Shown here one piece after another: positions 31,764-42,666 of a stretch of 64,000 bases of DNA (position 1 is the stretch's first letter; each line of letters begins with the position of its first letter). Under the pieces are notes generated by a model. That model saw nothing but the letters and a program-made list of their open reading frames with translations. It was not told where the DNA came from and made no database searches. The position numbers and the translations under genes are program-made. Source of the DNA: Pseudoxanthomonas sp. PXM02 (GTDB lineage: Bacteria; Pseudomonadota; Gammaproteobacteria; Xanthomonadales; Xanthomonadaceae); NCBI RefSeq assembly GCF_014851805.1, contig NZ_JACVAK010000002.1, positions 186,001 through 250,000 on the forward strand. Reading direction: 5' to 3'.

Positions 31764-34700
31764 TCAGCGGATGCGCTGGACCAGGCGGTCGTGGTTGTTA
31801 TCCGTGTTCGGGTCCGGCGTGTCGCTGCTGACGGTCGCCTCGAACTCGAACGACGTGCCGCGCTTCGGCTTGCCGGGCACGACCATCGCGAAGGCCAGCG
31901 TCTGCACGCTCTTCGGCATGGCGCCGCGACGGGTGCATTCGGCCTTCGAGCCGTCGGTCGTGTCCTGCACGCGGGTGCAGGACCAGCCGCTCGGCGCGGC
32001 GACCGCCGCGTAGCGGGCGTCCACGTTGCTCGACAGCACCACCTTGACCTGCTCGGCGGTGTCCGGACCGGCGTTGCGGACCGGCACCAGCAGGGTGGCG
32101 ATGGTGTTGCGCAGCAGCGGCAGCGCACCGCCGGCCAGCTTCACCGACAGGTCGGCCTTGCGGGTCGGCAGGGCGGCCACGGCCACGGAGACCGACGCGG
32201 CGTTGTCGCCGTTGGCCGGGTCGAGCACGGTGGAGTTGGCCGACACGCCCAGGCCCAGCGTGGTGCCGCTGGCACTGGCCGGGACGACCGCGTCGATCGC
32301 GAACGTCGCTTCGCTGCCGACCGCCAGCGACGGCACGGTGCAGGCCACGCGGGTGGTGCCCGCGGTGACTTCCGGTGCCGCGCAGTTCCAGCCAGCAGGC
32401 AGCGTCGTTAGCGACGGCGACAGCTCGGCCGAGAACACGAAGGCGAACGCCGCCGGCGAAGCCGCGCCCGGGCCGGCGTTGCGGACCGTCGCGGTGTAGC
32501 GCACGGTCTCGCCGACGTTGGCGGTGGCGCGGTCGGCCGACACGGTCGCCGACAGGTCGGCGCGGGCGAACGACGGGACGCGGATGGTCAGGCGCACCGG
32601 ATCGTGGTCGGACGAACGCACGGCCAGCGAGGCGTCGCCGAAGTTATCCACGCCGAAGTCCGCGTTGATGCGTGCGTGGTCCACGCGCAGCATCGCGTCC
32701 ATCACCAGCGCTTCGTTGACCAGCACGTGGTCCAGCGTCTGCGCGTTGCCCTCGAACGAATACGAGTAGCGCTGCGCGGGATCGGCGATCAGCTGCGAGC
32801 CATCGACCAGTGGCGTGGCCAACGGACTGGCCATGTACGTCAGTACCTGGTCTTCCGCCGCCGCTTCGCCCTTGATGATGCCCAGCACGTCGACGTAGCC
32901 GTCGTTGAACTCGAACGCGTTGAAGTCGCCGACCAGCACGATCTTCTCGTCCGGGTTCGCCTGCTGCATCTCCTGCACCAGCTGCGCCAGGTAGACCGCC
33001 TGCGCACCGCGCTTGACCCGTACGCGCTCGCCGCCGGTGGCCCATCCGCTGCTGCCCGGCAGGGTATCGTTGATGTCGTTGAGCGAACGCAGGTGGTTGA
33101 CGATCACCGTCAGCGGATAGCTCGACGTCGCATCCTGGTGCACGCGGGCACGCAGGCGCAGCGGCGGACGGTCGTTGAGCAGGCTGGTGGTGCCGTTCGG
33201 GTTGGCGATGGTGGTTTCCTTGCCGAACTGCGCGACATCCAGCACTTCTACGCGGGCCGCACCGCCGGCGATCTGGCGCGAGCTGACCAGGAAGCCGACG
33301 TTGATGCCGCCCACGTCGTTACCGGATTGCAGGTACGGCACGTAGCCCGGGCGCGCGGCGCAGGTGGCGTCGATGCGCTCGGACAGCAGCTGCAGCACGC
33401 GCAGGTTCTCCACTTCCACCGCGCCCACGATGTCCGGGGCCTTCAGGTAGTCGCAGATCGCCAGTGCCGCTTTCGACAGGCGCTTGTCCAACGCTTCCGC
33501 CGTCAGCGTCACCGCGCCGTTGCTGTCGTTGACCTCGTCGAACAGGCGCAACAGGTTGAAGCTGCCGATGGTGACTTCGTCGTAGCTCGCGTCGTTGACG
33601 GCTTCCGGCAGACGGCCGCCGGTGACGGTCGGCGGCGTGGCCACGTCCGGCAGCAGCGCCCAGGTGCCGGCGAAGTAATCGAGCACGCCGATCAGGCCGG
33701 CGACGTCGGCACCGGTGTCTACCGACAACGGAACCGCGCCCACCTGACCACGGCTGCGCACCATCAGGCGTTCCTGGTTGGTGTCGAAGCGCGGCGGGTT
33801 CTTGCCGGCCGGCAGGGTGATGGCGTCCATCACGGCGATGCCGGGCTCACGGAACGGACGCGCCACGCCGGGCAGGGCGACGTGGAACACGCCATCGCTG
33901 CTGGAGGTGGCATTGGCTTCGTTGAGGCTGCCGCCGGACGGCGCGATGGCAACGGCCTGCGCGACGCTAACGCGCATGCCTTCGAACCGCTCCAGCGTAC
34001 CGGGCAGGGCGTCCGGGCCCAGCTCGGCGGCGGTCAGCTCGATCGCCGCGGGCAGGGCGACGCCGGTTTCCAGCACCTCGACCGTCGGGGTCACGATCTC
34101 GGTGATCGCCAGCTGGTGCGGATTCGACGACGGCGTGTATTCCTCGACCGTGCCGGTCACGCGCACGCGGGTACCGACCGCAGCGGTCGCGGGCGGCGCG
34201 CTGCTGGTGAACACGAACACGGCCTCGGACGTGGCCGGGTCGCCGTCATCGTTGGCGGCCTGCAGGAAGAAGCCGTTGTTGAACTTGATGGCGGTGACGA
34301 TGCCCTCGGTCACCACGCGCTTGCCGTTGTGCGGCGACAGCAGGCCGCTGCCCTGGATCTGCGCGATGGTCAGTGCCAGCGGCGGATCGGGCGGTTCCGG
34401 CGGCTCGGCGCCGCTGTTGCGCGGATTCGGCGTGCCGACCGCGAAGTCGGCGCCGTTGTTGTTGGTGTCGATGCTGCCGTCGCCGCCACGCAGCGCGGCG
34501 GTGGTGTTGCTGAGCGTGCCGGTCGGCGCGCTGCCTTCGAAGCAGTTGGCCGCGCTGCCGAAACCGACGAAGTCGGCCACGTTCGCATCGGTGAGCGGGC
34601 AGGCGCCGGTGAGTGCCGTGGTGCTGCGGCTCAACGCGACCTTGCCGGCGGTACCCGCCATGGCGATGGTGCCGACGGCGTCCGGCGTGGGCAGGTCAAC

Positions 34701-35009
34701 CGTGCCGCCGGCGCCCTGCGCCTGCTGGATCAGGTAGAAGCCGCCCGCCGGAATGCTGCCGCTGAGGTTGGTGCGTCCGCCCCAGGTGGTGCCGGTGGAG
34801 GAAGCGTACTGGACGCTCCAGCCGGTCAGGTCGACCGCGGTGGGTCCGTTGTTGCGCAGTTCGATGAAGTCGTTCTTCAGCGTGGCGCCGCTGTTGCCGC
34901 CGCCGCCGTAGACCTGGCTGATGACCACCTGCGCCTGCGCCGACGTGGCGGCGAAGAGCAAGGCGAAAGACGCAAGCACGGCCGCAACGCGGCCCCGTGG
35001 CATTTCCAT
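31764..35009 (-). CDS. Secreted ExeM/NucH-type nuclease with lamin-tail and repeat domains
   Basis: A 1081-residue exported protein. Signal peptide (cleavage expected after AQA, about residue 26); a lamin-tail domain (about 27-145: QVVISQVYGGGGNSGATLKN, DFIELRNNGP, GWSVQYAS); an OB-like region (about 205-330); an endonuclease/exonuclease/phosphatase domain (about 480-790, with IVGAVEVENLRVL, VIVNHLRSLND, VLVGDFNAFE and SSDHDPVRL); and two beta-sandwich repeats of the DUF11/CARDB kind (about 795-1080), each with V.YT..V.N.GP. Related enzymes degrade extracellular DNA. The C-terminus lacks a rhombosortase tail. A start two codons on (35003) is also possible. Confidence 0.92.
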   Translation of the reverse strand: MEMPRGRVAAVLASFALLFAATSAQAQVVISQVYGGGGNSGATLKNDFIELRNNGPTAVDLTGWSVQYASSTGTTWGGRTNLSGSIPAGGFYLIQQAQGAGGTVDLPTPDAVGTIAMAGTAGKVALSRSTTALTGACPLTDANVADFVGFGSAANCFEGSAPTGTLSNTTAALRGGDGSIDTNNNGADFAVGTPNPRNSGAEPPEPPDPPLALTIAQIQGSGLLSPHNGKRVVTEGIVTAIKFNNGFFLQAANDDGDPATSEAVFVFTSSAPPATAAVGTRVRVTGTVEEYTPSSNPHQLAITEIVTPTVEVLETGVALPAAIELTAAELGPDALPGTLERFEGMRVSVAQAVAIAPSGGSLNEANATSSSDGVFHVALPGVARPFREPGIAVMDAITLPAGKNPPRFDTNQERLMVRSRGQVGAVPLSVDTGADVAGLIGVLDYFAGTWALLPDVATPPTVTGGRLPEAVNDASYDEVTIGSFNLLRLFDEVNDSNGAVTLTAEALDKRLSKAALAICDYLKAPDIVGAVEVENLRVLQLLSERIDATCAARPGYVPYLQSGNDVGGINVGFLVSSRQIAGGAARVEVLDVAQFGKETTIANPNGTTSLLNDRPPLRLRARVHQDATSSYPLTVIVNHLRSLNDINDTLPGSSGWATGGERVRVKRGAQAVYLAQLVQEMQQANPDEKIVLVGDFNAFEFNDGYVDVLGIIKGEAAAEDQVLTYMASPLATPLVDGSQLIADPAQRYSYSFEGNAQTLDHVLVNEALVMDAMLRVDHARINADFGVDNFGDASLAVRSSDHDPVRLTIRVPSFARADLSATVSADRATANVGETVRYTATVRNAGPGAASPAAFAFVFSAELSPSLTTLPAGWNCAAPEVTAGTTRVACTVPSLAVGSEATFAIDAVVPASASGTTLGLGVSANSTVLDPANGDNAASVSVAVAALPTRKADLSVKLAGGALPLLRNTIATLLVPVRNAGPDTAEQVKVVLSSNVDARYAAVAAPSGWSCTRVQDTTDGSKAECTRRGAMPKSVQTLAFAMVVPGKPKRGTSFEFEATVSSDTPDPNTDNNHDRLVQRIR

Positions 35010-35218
35010 GTAACGGGTTCTCCCTCAGTGGAATGGACGCCGCCCCCCGTCGGAGGCGATACCACCCCCGGCCGACGCAATGTAACCAAAGCCTGGGGTA
35101 CACGCATTTCATCGGCATGACATAAGTGCCGGATTCTGTTGGGCTTGTCCGGGGCGCCGGCCGCCATCGGTTACGCTGGCGCCCCCGCTGCCCCCGTGGC
35201 GCACCGGTTGACCGACGG

Positions 35219-36079
35219 ATGACCGTAGAGAAGAACGAACGCCCGCTGGAAGCCGGCATCCACACCGACCTGTCGGGCCGCCTGAGCTATGGCGGCTACC
35301 TGCAGCTGGACCGCCTGCTGTCGGCGCAGCACCCGGTGTCGGACCCGCCGCACCACGATGAGATGCTGTTCATCGTGCAGCACCAGGTCTCGGAGCTGTG
35401 GATGAAGCTGATGATCCACGAGTTGCGCGCGGCCACGGGCTTCCTGCAGCGCGACCAGGTCTGGCAGTGCCGCAAGGTGCTGGCGCGCGCCAAGCAGGTG
35501 CTGCGCCAGCTGACCGAGCAATGGTCGGTGCTGGAGACGCTGACGCCGTCCGAGTACATGGGCTTCCGCGACCTGCTGGGTCCGTCGTCGGGCTTCCAGT
35601 CGCTGCAGTACCGCACCATCGAGTTCCTGCTGGGCAACAAGAATGCCGCGATGCTGAAGGTGTTCTCGCACGACCCGGAAGGCCATGCCGGCCTGGAAGC
35701 CGTGCTGGACGCGCCCAGCCTGTACGACGAGTTCCTGATGTACCTCGCGCGCTGGAACCACGCGATCCCGGCGCAGCACCTGCAGCGCGACTGGCGGCAG
35801 TCGCATGCCGCCGACGCCGCGCTGCTGCCGGTGTTCGAGGCGATCTACGAAGACACCGACCGCTACTGGCGCGAATACTCGCTGTGCGAGGACCTGGTGG
35901 ACCTGGAAAGCCAGTTCCAGCTGTGGCGCTTCCGCCACATGCGCACGGTGATGCGCATCATCGGTTTCAAGCGCGGTACCGGCGGTTCCAGCGGCGTGGG
36001 CTTCCTGCGGCAGGCGCTGGAGCTGACGTTCTTCCCGGAACTGTTCGACGTACGCACCTCGATCGGCCCCGGTCGCTGA
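35219..36079 (+). CDS. kynA: Tryptophan 2,3-dioxygenase
   Basis: Haem enzyme (286 aa) that opens the indole ring of tryptophan to N-formylkynurenine, the first step of the kynurenine route. Diagnostic stretches are [36 protein letters not shown] with the distal His, [12 protein letters not shown], and [22 protein letters not shown] with the proximal His. Length fits the family. It is divergent from the nuclease, about 210 bases apart. The rest of the kynurenine pathway is not in the window. Confidence 0.97.
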   Translation: MTVEKNERPLEAGIHTDLSGRLSYGGYLQLDRLLSAQHPVSDPPHHDEMLFIVQHQVSELWMKLMIHELRAATGFLQRDQVWQCRKVLARAKQVLRQLTEQWSVLETLTPSEYMGFRDLLGPSSGFQSLQYRTIEFLLGNKNAAMLKVFSHDPEGHAGLEAVLDAPSLYDEFLMYLARWNHAIPAQHLQRDWRQSHAADAALLPVFEAIYEDTDRYWREYSLCEDLVDLESQFQLWRFRHMRTVMRIIGFKRGTGGSSGVGFLRQALELTFFPELFDVRTSIGPGR

Positions 36080-36216
36080 CCGCGAAGGGGGGCGAAACCG
36101 GCCAAAATCCCTTTTGAAATCAGCGGATTGACTCGCTGAACAGGCCAAACGGCCGTTACCGTGCCGATGTTTCAGCGATTTGACGGCCCCCGGCCCCGTC
36201 GGTGATCCTCGCGCGT

Positions 36217-36235
36217 CCCGTGCTGGTTGCACGGG
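36217..36235 (+). promoter_or_regulatory. Hairpin in the 5' leader of the POT transporter gene
   Basis: Seven-base stem CCCGTGC/GCACGGG with loop TGGTT, 39 bases before the ATG. It may influence translation or mRNA stability; there is no other evidence. Confidence 0.35.
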
Positions 36236-36273
36236 AAACCGAAATCCTGAACTACTTTCTAGGGGGAGCCCGC

Positions 36274-37776
<1,503 letters not shown>

Positions 37777-37811
37777 CGCACTGGCGGCCCGGCTTCCACC
37801 GGGTCGGCAGG

Positions 37812-37850
37812 AAAAAAGAACGGCGGCCATTGGCCGCCGTTCTTCGTTTC
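37812..37850. terminator. Strong bidirectional terminator
   Basis: Thirteen-base stem AAGAACGGCGGCC/GGCCGCCGTTCTT with loop ATT, preceded by an A run and followed by CGTTTC. It lies between the convergent transporter and MarR genes and can serve both. Confidence 0.9.
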
Positions 37851-37865
37851 CGGGATCGGAAGGCG

Positions 37866-38339
37866 TCAGCCTTCGATGCGCTTGACGCCTTCCCCGGCCA
37901 GCTTGTCGATCAGCTGGTCCAGCATCGTGCGCTCCTCATCGGTCAGCGGCTCCAGCATGCGCTGGTGGTACTCGATGACCATCGGGGCGACCTCGTCGTA
38001 GACCCGGAAGCCCTCGTCGGTCAGCGCCAGCACCGAGCGGCGGCGGTCGTCGCCGTGGATCTCGCGCTGGATCAGCGCCCGTTCCAGCAGGCGGGCGACC
38101 GCCCGGCTGACCGCTACCTTGTCCATGGCGGTGCGGTTGGCGACCTCGCCGGCGGACAGGCCGGGGAAGCGGCCCAGGACCGCCATGACCCGCCATTCGG
38201 TGATGGCCAGGCCGAAACGGCGGTGGTATTCGCGGGAAATCGCGCTGCTGATACGGTTGGACAGCACGCTCAACCGGTAGGAAAACAGGCGGTCGAGGTC
38301 GAAATCGGCGTGGGTGGCGGGGCTGGCTGGCTGGCTCAT
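37866..38339 (-). CDS. MarR-family transcription regulator next to hppD
   Basis: A 157-residue winged-helix regulator (ITEWRVMAVLGRFPGLSAGE, VANRTAMDKVAVSRAVARLL as recognition helix, DDRRRSVLALTDEG as wing). MarR proteins bind DNA as dimers and often respond to aromatic compounds. It is divergent from hppD and the 78-base intergenic region holds a perfect 14-base palindrome overlapping a TATAAA box, so control of tyrosine breakdown (hppD-hmgA) and self-control are likely. The ligand is not known. Confidence 0.9.
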   Translation of the reverse strand: MSQPASPATHADFDLDRLFSYRLSVLSNRISSAISREYHRRFGLAITEWRVMAVLGRFPGLSAGEVANRTAMDKVAVSRAVARLLERALIQREIHGDDRRRSVLALTDEGFRVYDEVAPMVIEYHQRMLEPLTDEERTMLDQLIDKLAGEGVKRIEG

Positions 38340-38361
38340 GCTGCGCTGCTACTTGTGGTTG

Positions 38362-38375
38362 GTTTCAGCTGAAAC
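38362..38375. promoter_or_regulatory. Candidate operator of the MarR regulator
   Basis: GTTTCAGCTGAAAC, a perfect 14-base palindrome, 22 bases from the regulator ATG. The next base starts TATAAA (38376-38381), a -10 box for hppD, so a bound dimer would block the promoter. Confidence 0.7.
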
Positions 38376-38417
38376 TATAAAATGCACCAAATCCCGGCAA
38401 GCCTAGCGAGGCGCCCC

Positions 38418-39515
38418 ATGACCGCACAACCCAACCTGGGCATCCAGCCCACGACATTCGACAATCCGATGGGCATCGACGGGTTCGAATTCGTCGAATT
38501 CGCCGCGCCGGCGGGGCAGGCGCACCACCTGCACGACTACTTCCGCAAGCTCGGCTTCGTGCAGGTCGCGCGCCACAAGACGCGCGCCATCAGCACGTAC
38601 CGTCAGGGCGACTGCACCTTCCTGATCAACGAGGATCCGGATTCGTTCGCCGCCCGCTTCGCTGCCGAACACGGCCCCAGCGCCTGCGGCTTCGCGATCC
38701 GCGTGAAGAAGCTGGCCGAGTGGGCGCGCGTGCAGGCGCTGAAGAACGGTGCCGAATCCTTCGATGCCGCTGACGAACTGACCAAGGCCGTCGCCGCGCC
38801 GGTCATCAAGGGCATCGGCGACTGCATGCTGTACATCGTCGACCGCTATGACGACCAGGGCACCATCCATGACCCGGACTACGAATACCTGCCGGGCGTG
38901 GACCTGCTGCCGAAGGGCTTCGGCCTGACCTTCATCGACCACCTGACCCACAACCTCTACCACGGCAACATGGCCAAGTGGGCGGACTATTACGAGCGGC
39001 TGTTCAATTTCCGCGAGATCCGCTACTTCGACATCAAGGGCGCCAAGACCGGCCTGCTGTCGAAGGCGATGACCGCGCCCGACGGCATGGTGCGCATCCC
39101 GCTCAACGAGTCGAGCGACCCGAAGAGCCAGATCAACGAATACCTCGATGCTTACAAGGGCGAGGGCATCCAGCATATCGCCTGCTTTACCGATGACATC
39201 TACACGACCGTGGAGAAGATGCGCGAGGCGGGCGTCGAGTTCCTGGACACGCCGGACACCTACTTCGACGTGATCGACCAGCGCATCCCGAACCATGGCG
39301 AGGACGTCGCCCGCCTGGCGCGCAACAAGATCCTGATCGACGCCGACGTGGAGACCAAGGAGCGCAAGCTGCTGCAGATCTTCACCCAGAACGCACTGGG
39401 CCCGATCTTCTTCGAGATCATCCAGCGCAAGGGCAACGAAGGCTTCGGCGAAGGCAACTTCCAGGCGCTGTTCGAGAGCATCGAGCGCGACCAGATGAAG
39501 CGCGGCGTGCTGTAG
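38418..39515 (+). CDS. hppD: 4-hydroxyphenylpyruvate dioxygenase
   Basis: Non-haem iron enzyme (365 aa) that converts 4-hydroxyphenylpyruvate to homogentisate in tyrosine breakdown. Two VOC-like halves are visible; iron ligands lie in TFIDHLTHN, GIQHIACFTDD and GPIFFEIIQRKGNEGFGEGN. An earlier ATG at 38382 sits on the -10 box and is rejected. Its product is the substrate of HmgA, encoded after the DUF559 cassette. Some bacteria make pyomelanin when hmgA is lost. Confidence 0.97.
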   Translation: MTAQPNLGIQPTTFDNPMGIDGFEFVEFAAPAGQAHHLHDYFRKLGFVQVARHKTRAISTYRQGDCTFLINEDPDSFAARFAAEHGPSACGFAIRVKKLAEWARVQALKNGAESFDAADELTKAVAAPVIKGIGDCMLYIVDRYDDQGTIHDPDYEYLPGVDLLPKGFGLTFIDHLTHNLYHGNMAKWADYYERLFNFREIRYFDIKGAKTGLLSKAMTAPDGMVRIPLNESSDPKSQINEYLDAYKGEGIQHIACFTDDIYTTVEKMREAGVEFLDTPDTYFDVIDQRIPNHGEDVARLARNKILIDADVETKERKLLQIFTQNALGPIFFEIIQRKGNEGFGEGNFQALFESIERDQMKRGVL

Positions 39516-39528
39516 GCTTCTGCTTGAA

Positions 39529-39567
39529 GCCCCTCTCCCTACGGGAGAGGGGTTGGGGTGAGGGGCG
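39529..39567 (+). repeat. Left 39-nt inverted repeat of the DUF559 cassette
   Basis: CCCTCTCCC hairpin followed by GGTTGGGGTGAGGGGCG. Its reverse complement lies at 39934-39972 and differs at two of 39 positions, both in the hairpin loop. It starts 13 bases after the hppD stop. Confidence 0.92.
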
Positions 39568-39572
39568 GGAGC

Positions 39573-39977
39573 ATGACGATGGCGAACCACCGCAGGCCTC
39601 CTTTGGCGACTCGCTCGTTGGAGCAGGCAAGAGAACTGAGGGCGGGTTCGACAGATGCGGAGCGCAAACTGTGGTCCGTGCTGCGGGGAGGCAATATCGA
39701 CGGCTTGAAGTTCCGTCGACAGCATCCCGTTCCGCCCTACACGGTGGACTTCTGTTGTGTGTCGGCTGGCTTGGTGATTGAAGTCGACGGATCCCAGCAC
39801 ACGGAAACAGCGGATCGCGCGCGAACGCAATTCCTGGAATCAAAAGGTTTCACTGTCCTGAGGTTCTGGGACAACGATGTACTGATGCAGATTGAAGCGG
39901 TGGTCGAGGCGATCTGCAGGGCCGCCTCACCATCGCCCCTCACCCCAACCCCTCTCCCGCCGGGAGAGGGGCTTTAA
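39573..39977 (+). CDS. DUF559 (Vsr-like endonuclease-related) protein
   Basis: A 134-residue protein of the DUF559 family, related to very-short-patch-repair endonucleases and other PD-(D/E)XK nucleases. Conserved marks are [59 protein letters not shown] (acidic residues of the nuclease core), and [18 protein letters not shown]. The last 15 residues, from about [11 protein letters not shown] on, are encoded by the right inverted repeat. The ATG at 39573 is six bases after the left repeat; 39579 is an alternative. The gene sits between hppD and hmgA, which normally adjoin, so it is likely an insertion. Cellular role is unknown. Confidence 0.85.
   Translation: MTMANHRRPPLATRSLEQARELRAGSTDAERKLWSVLRGGNIDGLKFRRQHPVPPYTVDFCCVSAGLVIEVDGSQHTETADRARTQFLESKGFTVLRFWDNDVLMQIEAVVEAICRAASPSPLTPTPLPPGEGL
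39934..39972 (-). repeat. Right 39-nt inverted repeat of the DUF559 cassette
   Basis: Reverse complement of the left repeat with 37 of 39 identical. It forms the 3' end of the DUF559 coding region, and its TAA stop follows four bases later. Only 15 bases then separate it from the hmgA ATG. Confidence 0.92.
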
Positions 39978-39987
39978 AGGCATCGAG

Positions 39988-41292
39988 ATGAAGACCTCCA
40001 CTGACGACGGATACCAGACCGGCTTCGGCAACCACTTCGCCAGCGAGGCGATTCCCGGCACGCTGCCGGAAGGACGCAACTCGCCGCAGCGCGTCGCGCA
40101 CGGGCTGTATGCGGAACAGCTGAGCGGCACGGCGTTCACCGCGCCGCGCGCGGAGAACCGGCGTAGCTGGCTGTATCGCATCCGCCCGGCGGCGATGCAC
40201 GGTCCGTTCGCGCCGTATGCGCAGCATCGGCTGCACAGCGACTTCAGCGCAGGCCCGGTCTCGCCGGACCAGATGCGCTGGTCGCCCTTGCCGATGCCGG
40301 AAACGCCGACCGACTTCGTCGACGGCCTGTACACGATGGCCGGCAACGGCTCGCCCGATGCGCTGCATGGCGTCGGCATCCACCTGTATGCGGCCAACCG
40401 ATCAATGCAGGGGCGCTACTTCTACGACGCTGACGGCGAGTTGCTGATCGTGCCGCAGCAGGGAAGCCTGCGCATCGCCACCGAGTTCGGCGTGATCGAT
40501 GTGGAGCCGCAGCAGATCGCGGTGATTCCGCGTGGCGTGCGTTTCCAGGTCGAACTGCCCGACGGCGAAGCGCGCGGCTATGTCTGCGAGAACTTCGGCG
40601 CTGCGCTGCGCCTGCCCGACCTGGGGCCGATCGGCTCGAACGGACTGGCCAATCCGCGTGATTTCGAAACGCCTGTCGCGGCGTACGAAGATGTCGAAGG
40701 CGAGTTCGAACTGATCGCCAAGTTCCAGGGCCATCTGTGGCGTGCCGACATCGGCCACTCGCCACTCGACGTGGTGGGCTGGCACGGCAACTACGCGCCG
40801 TACCGCTACGACCTGCGCCGTTTCAACACGATCGGTTCGATCAGTTTCGACCACCCGGATCCGTCGATCTTCCTGGTGCTGACTTCGCCGAGCGATACGC
40901 CGGGTGTCGGCAACATGGACTTCGTGATCTTCCCGCCGCGCTGGCTGGTGGCGCAGGACACGTTCCGGCCACCGTGGTTCCACCGCAATATCGCCAGCGA
41001 GTTCATGGGCCTGATCCACGGCGTGTACGACGCCAAGGCGGAAGGTTTCGCGCCGGGCGGCGCGTCACTGCACAATTGCATGACCGGGCATGGCCCGGAT
41101 GCGGCGACGTTCGAGAGGGCGTCGAACGCGGACCTGTCCAAGCCCGATGTCATCACTGGAACGATGGCCTTCATGTTCGAGACAAGGGCCGTGATCCGTC
41201 CGACGCGGCAGGCAGTCGAAGCCCCGCATCGCCAGCGCGATTACCAGGCGTGCTGGGCCGGCCTGCGCAAGCACTTCGCGCCGAAGGGCTGA
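39988..41292 (+). CDS. hmgA: Homogentisate 1,2-dioxygenase
   Basis: Non-haem iron enzyme (434 aa) that opens the ring of homogentisate to maleylacetoacetate. Characteristic sequence: [19 protein letters not shown] at the N-terminus, [20 protein letters not shown], and [20 protein letters not shown] with the iron ligands His and Glu. Length matches the family. The ATG has a weak ribosome-binding site (AAAGGCATCGAG) that lies right next to the inserted repeat, so the cassette may alter hmgA expression. Confidence 0.97.
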   Translation: MKTSTDDGYQTGFGNHFASEAIPGTLPEGRNSPQRVAHGLYAEQLSGTAFTAPRAENRRSWLYRIRPAAMHGPFAPYAQHRLHSDFSAGPVSPDQMRWSPLPMPETPTDFVDGLYTMAGNGSPDALHGVGIHLYAANRSMQGRYFYDADGELLIVPQQGSLRIATEFGVIDVEPQQIAVIPRGVRFQVELPDGEARGYVCENFGAALRLPDLGPIGSNGLANPRDFETPVAAYEDVEGEFELIAKFQGHLWRADIGHSPLDVVGWHGNYAPYRYDLRRFNTIGSISFDHPDPSIFLVLTSPSDTPGVGNMDFVIFPPRWLVAQDTFRPPWFHRNIASEFMGLIHGVYDAKAEGFAPGGASLHNCMTGHGPDAATFERASNADLSKPDVITGTMAFMFETRAVIRPTRQAVEAPHRQRDYQACWAGLRKHFAPKG

Positions 41293-41299
41293 ACCGCCC

Positions 41300-41842
41300 T
41301 CAGGGCAACGCGCTTTCCGTCTGCGCGAGCAGCTGGTCCTGCATCCGTTGCAGGACATCGGCTGGCAGGGCTTCGAACAGCCGCTCGCGAATGCGTCCGG
41401 CGAGCGTCGCGGCAACCCGGCTTTCCAGGAACCGCAATGCATCGGTGAGCGCATCCAGCATTGCGTCGTCATCCAGCCGCGCCTGCAGTCGCTCGCGATG
41501 ACGGCGCGCGCCTTCATCGCGCTGCAGTTCCAGCATGCCCGACAGGTAGACCTTCGCCGCCACGAGGGATCGTCGCGGCCCTGTCGATGGCGGGGCGGAG
41601 GGAGGAACTCGCGACGGCATGCCAGGCGCTGCTGGCACGCGCGTGCCGTCGGTGGACGTGAGGTAGCCGGCTTTCACCAGTCCTTGCACCAGAAGGGGCG
41701 CGTCCTGCCCAAGCAGGCGCACCAGTTCCGCCAAGTCGCGTTGGCCATCGCAGAGGATCAGCGTGCGCCGCTCACGCATGCCGAGCACGCCCGTGTGGGC
41801 CTGCAGGGTCTGGCGCGCAAGGTCGGTCTTCGTCGGACGCAT
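41300..41842 (-). CDS. Hypothetical protein with winged-helix-like N-terminus
   Basis: A 180-residue protein. The first 60 residues (LARQTLQAHTGVLGMRERRT, LILCDGQRDLAELVRLLGQD, LVQGLVKAGYL) look like a helix-turn-helix module of the kind found in regulatory proteins. A Pro/Ser linker (about 68-88) and a helical C-terminal half rich in Arg, Glu and Leu follow. I do not recognise the family. It is convergent with hmgA, seven bases apart. Confidence 0.7.
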   Translation of the reverse strand: MRPTKTDLARQTLQAHTGVLGMRERRTLILCDGQRDLAELVRLLGQDAPLLVQGLVKAGYLTSTDGTRVPAAPGMPSRVPPSAPPSTGPRRSLVAAKVYLSGMLELQRDEGARRHRERLQARLDDDAMLDALTDALRFLESRVAATLAGRIRERLFEALPADVLQRMQDQLLAQTESALP

Positions 41843-41967
41843 GGGAAAGCACAGTGACGGCCGCGCGCAGGCTAGCGGCGTGCGATGAAGTGCCGATGAC
41901 AGCGCTGCGTTCGCGGCGATTTAACGCGATACCGCTACGATTCAGGTTTGTGGAATGGAGAGACCCG

Positions 41968-42594
41968 ATGAAGTCGATGCTGCCGATCGTGATGGTCGTC
42001 ACGCTGTTGTCCGCATGCCAGCGCGAACCCGCGCCAGCTGCTGCGGATGCCGAACCGCAGACGACCGCGACCAGCACACCGGTGGCCGAAACGCCTGCGC
42101 CTGCGCCCGCCGTCGACGACACGGCCGCGCCGGCCGGGCCGGTGAGCCAGGCCAGCTTCCTCGGCTATGGCGACATGAAGCTGGGCAGCACCGTCGACGA
42201 AGCCAAAGCGGCCTGGGGCGGTGAGCTCAATGGGGCACCGATGGAAGGCACCACCTGCCACTACCTGTGGCCGAAGTGGATCAGCCGGCCCGCCGAGTTC
42301 GCTTTCATGATGGAAGAGGGCAAGTTCGTCCGTTATGACGTGGGCACCGACAAGGAAACCGCGCCGGGTGGCGGCAAGGTCGGCATGAGCGTCGACGAGG
42401 TGCAGAAGCTCTACGGCGGCGCGCTGAAGGCATCGCCGCACAAGTACACGGAAGGTGGCCAGTACCTGTCCATCGACGCTGGTGACGTGGCGCCGACCAC
42501 CAAGCTGGTCTTCGAAGCCGATGCCGGCGGCAAGATCACCTCGTGGCGCGTGGGCCTGTCGCCGCAGGTCGAGTACGTGGAAGGCTGCTCCTGA
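41968..42594 (+). CDS. Lipoprotein of unknown function
   Basis: A 208-residue lipoprotein: signal peptide MKSMLPIVMVVTLLSAC with lipobox LSAC (Cys17), an Ala/Pro/Thr-rich linker (about 20-60), then a domain (about 62-208) with FLGYGDMKLGSTVDEAKAAW, TCHYLWPKW, GMSVDEVQKLYGG and SIDAGDVAPTTKLVFEADAGG. The repeated LG.TVDEAKAA/MSVDEVQKLYG pattern suggests two related halves. The family is not recognised. A GGAGAG site precedes the ATG. Confidence 0.8.
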   Translation: MKSMLPIVMVVTLLSACQREPAPAAADAEPQTTATSTPVAETPAPAPAVDDTAAPAGPVSQASFLGYGDMKLGSTVDEAKAAWGGELNGAPMEGTTCHYLWPKWISRPAEFAFMMEEGKFVRYDVGTDKETAPGGGKVGMSVDEVQKLYGGALKASPHKYTEGGQYLSIDAGDVAPTTKLVFEADAGGKITSWRVGLSPQVEYVEGCS

Positions 42595-42632
42595 TCGACG
42601 ACGCCCGGCTGGCCGCATCGGCAGGCCGGGCA

Positions 42633-42638
42633 TAGAAT
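42633..42638 (+). promoter_or_regulatory. -10 box of the exchanger gene
   Basis: TAGAAT, 29 bases before the ATG at 42667; a GGGGAGC ribosome-binding site lies between. Confidence 0.5.
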
Positions 42639-42666
42639 CGCCGCAGACTCGACGGGGAGCGCGGCG

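Noticed and set aside
32604..35120. 838-codon plus-strand frame opposite the nuclease gene
   Set aside because: It is the shadow of the nuclease, which has a signal peptide and recognisable domains.
38382..38417. Longer hppD start at 38382
   Set aside because: The ATG overlaps the -10 region and palindrome; the start at 38418 gives the standard N-terminus.
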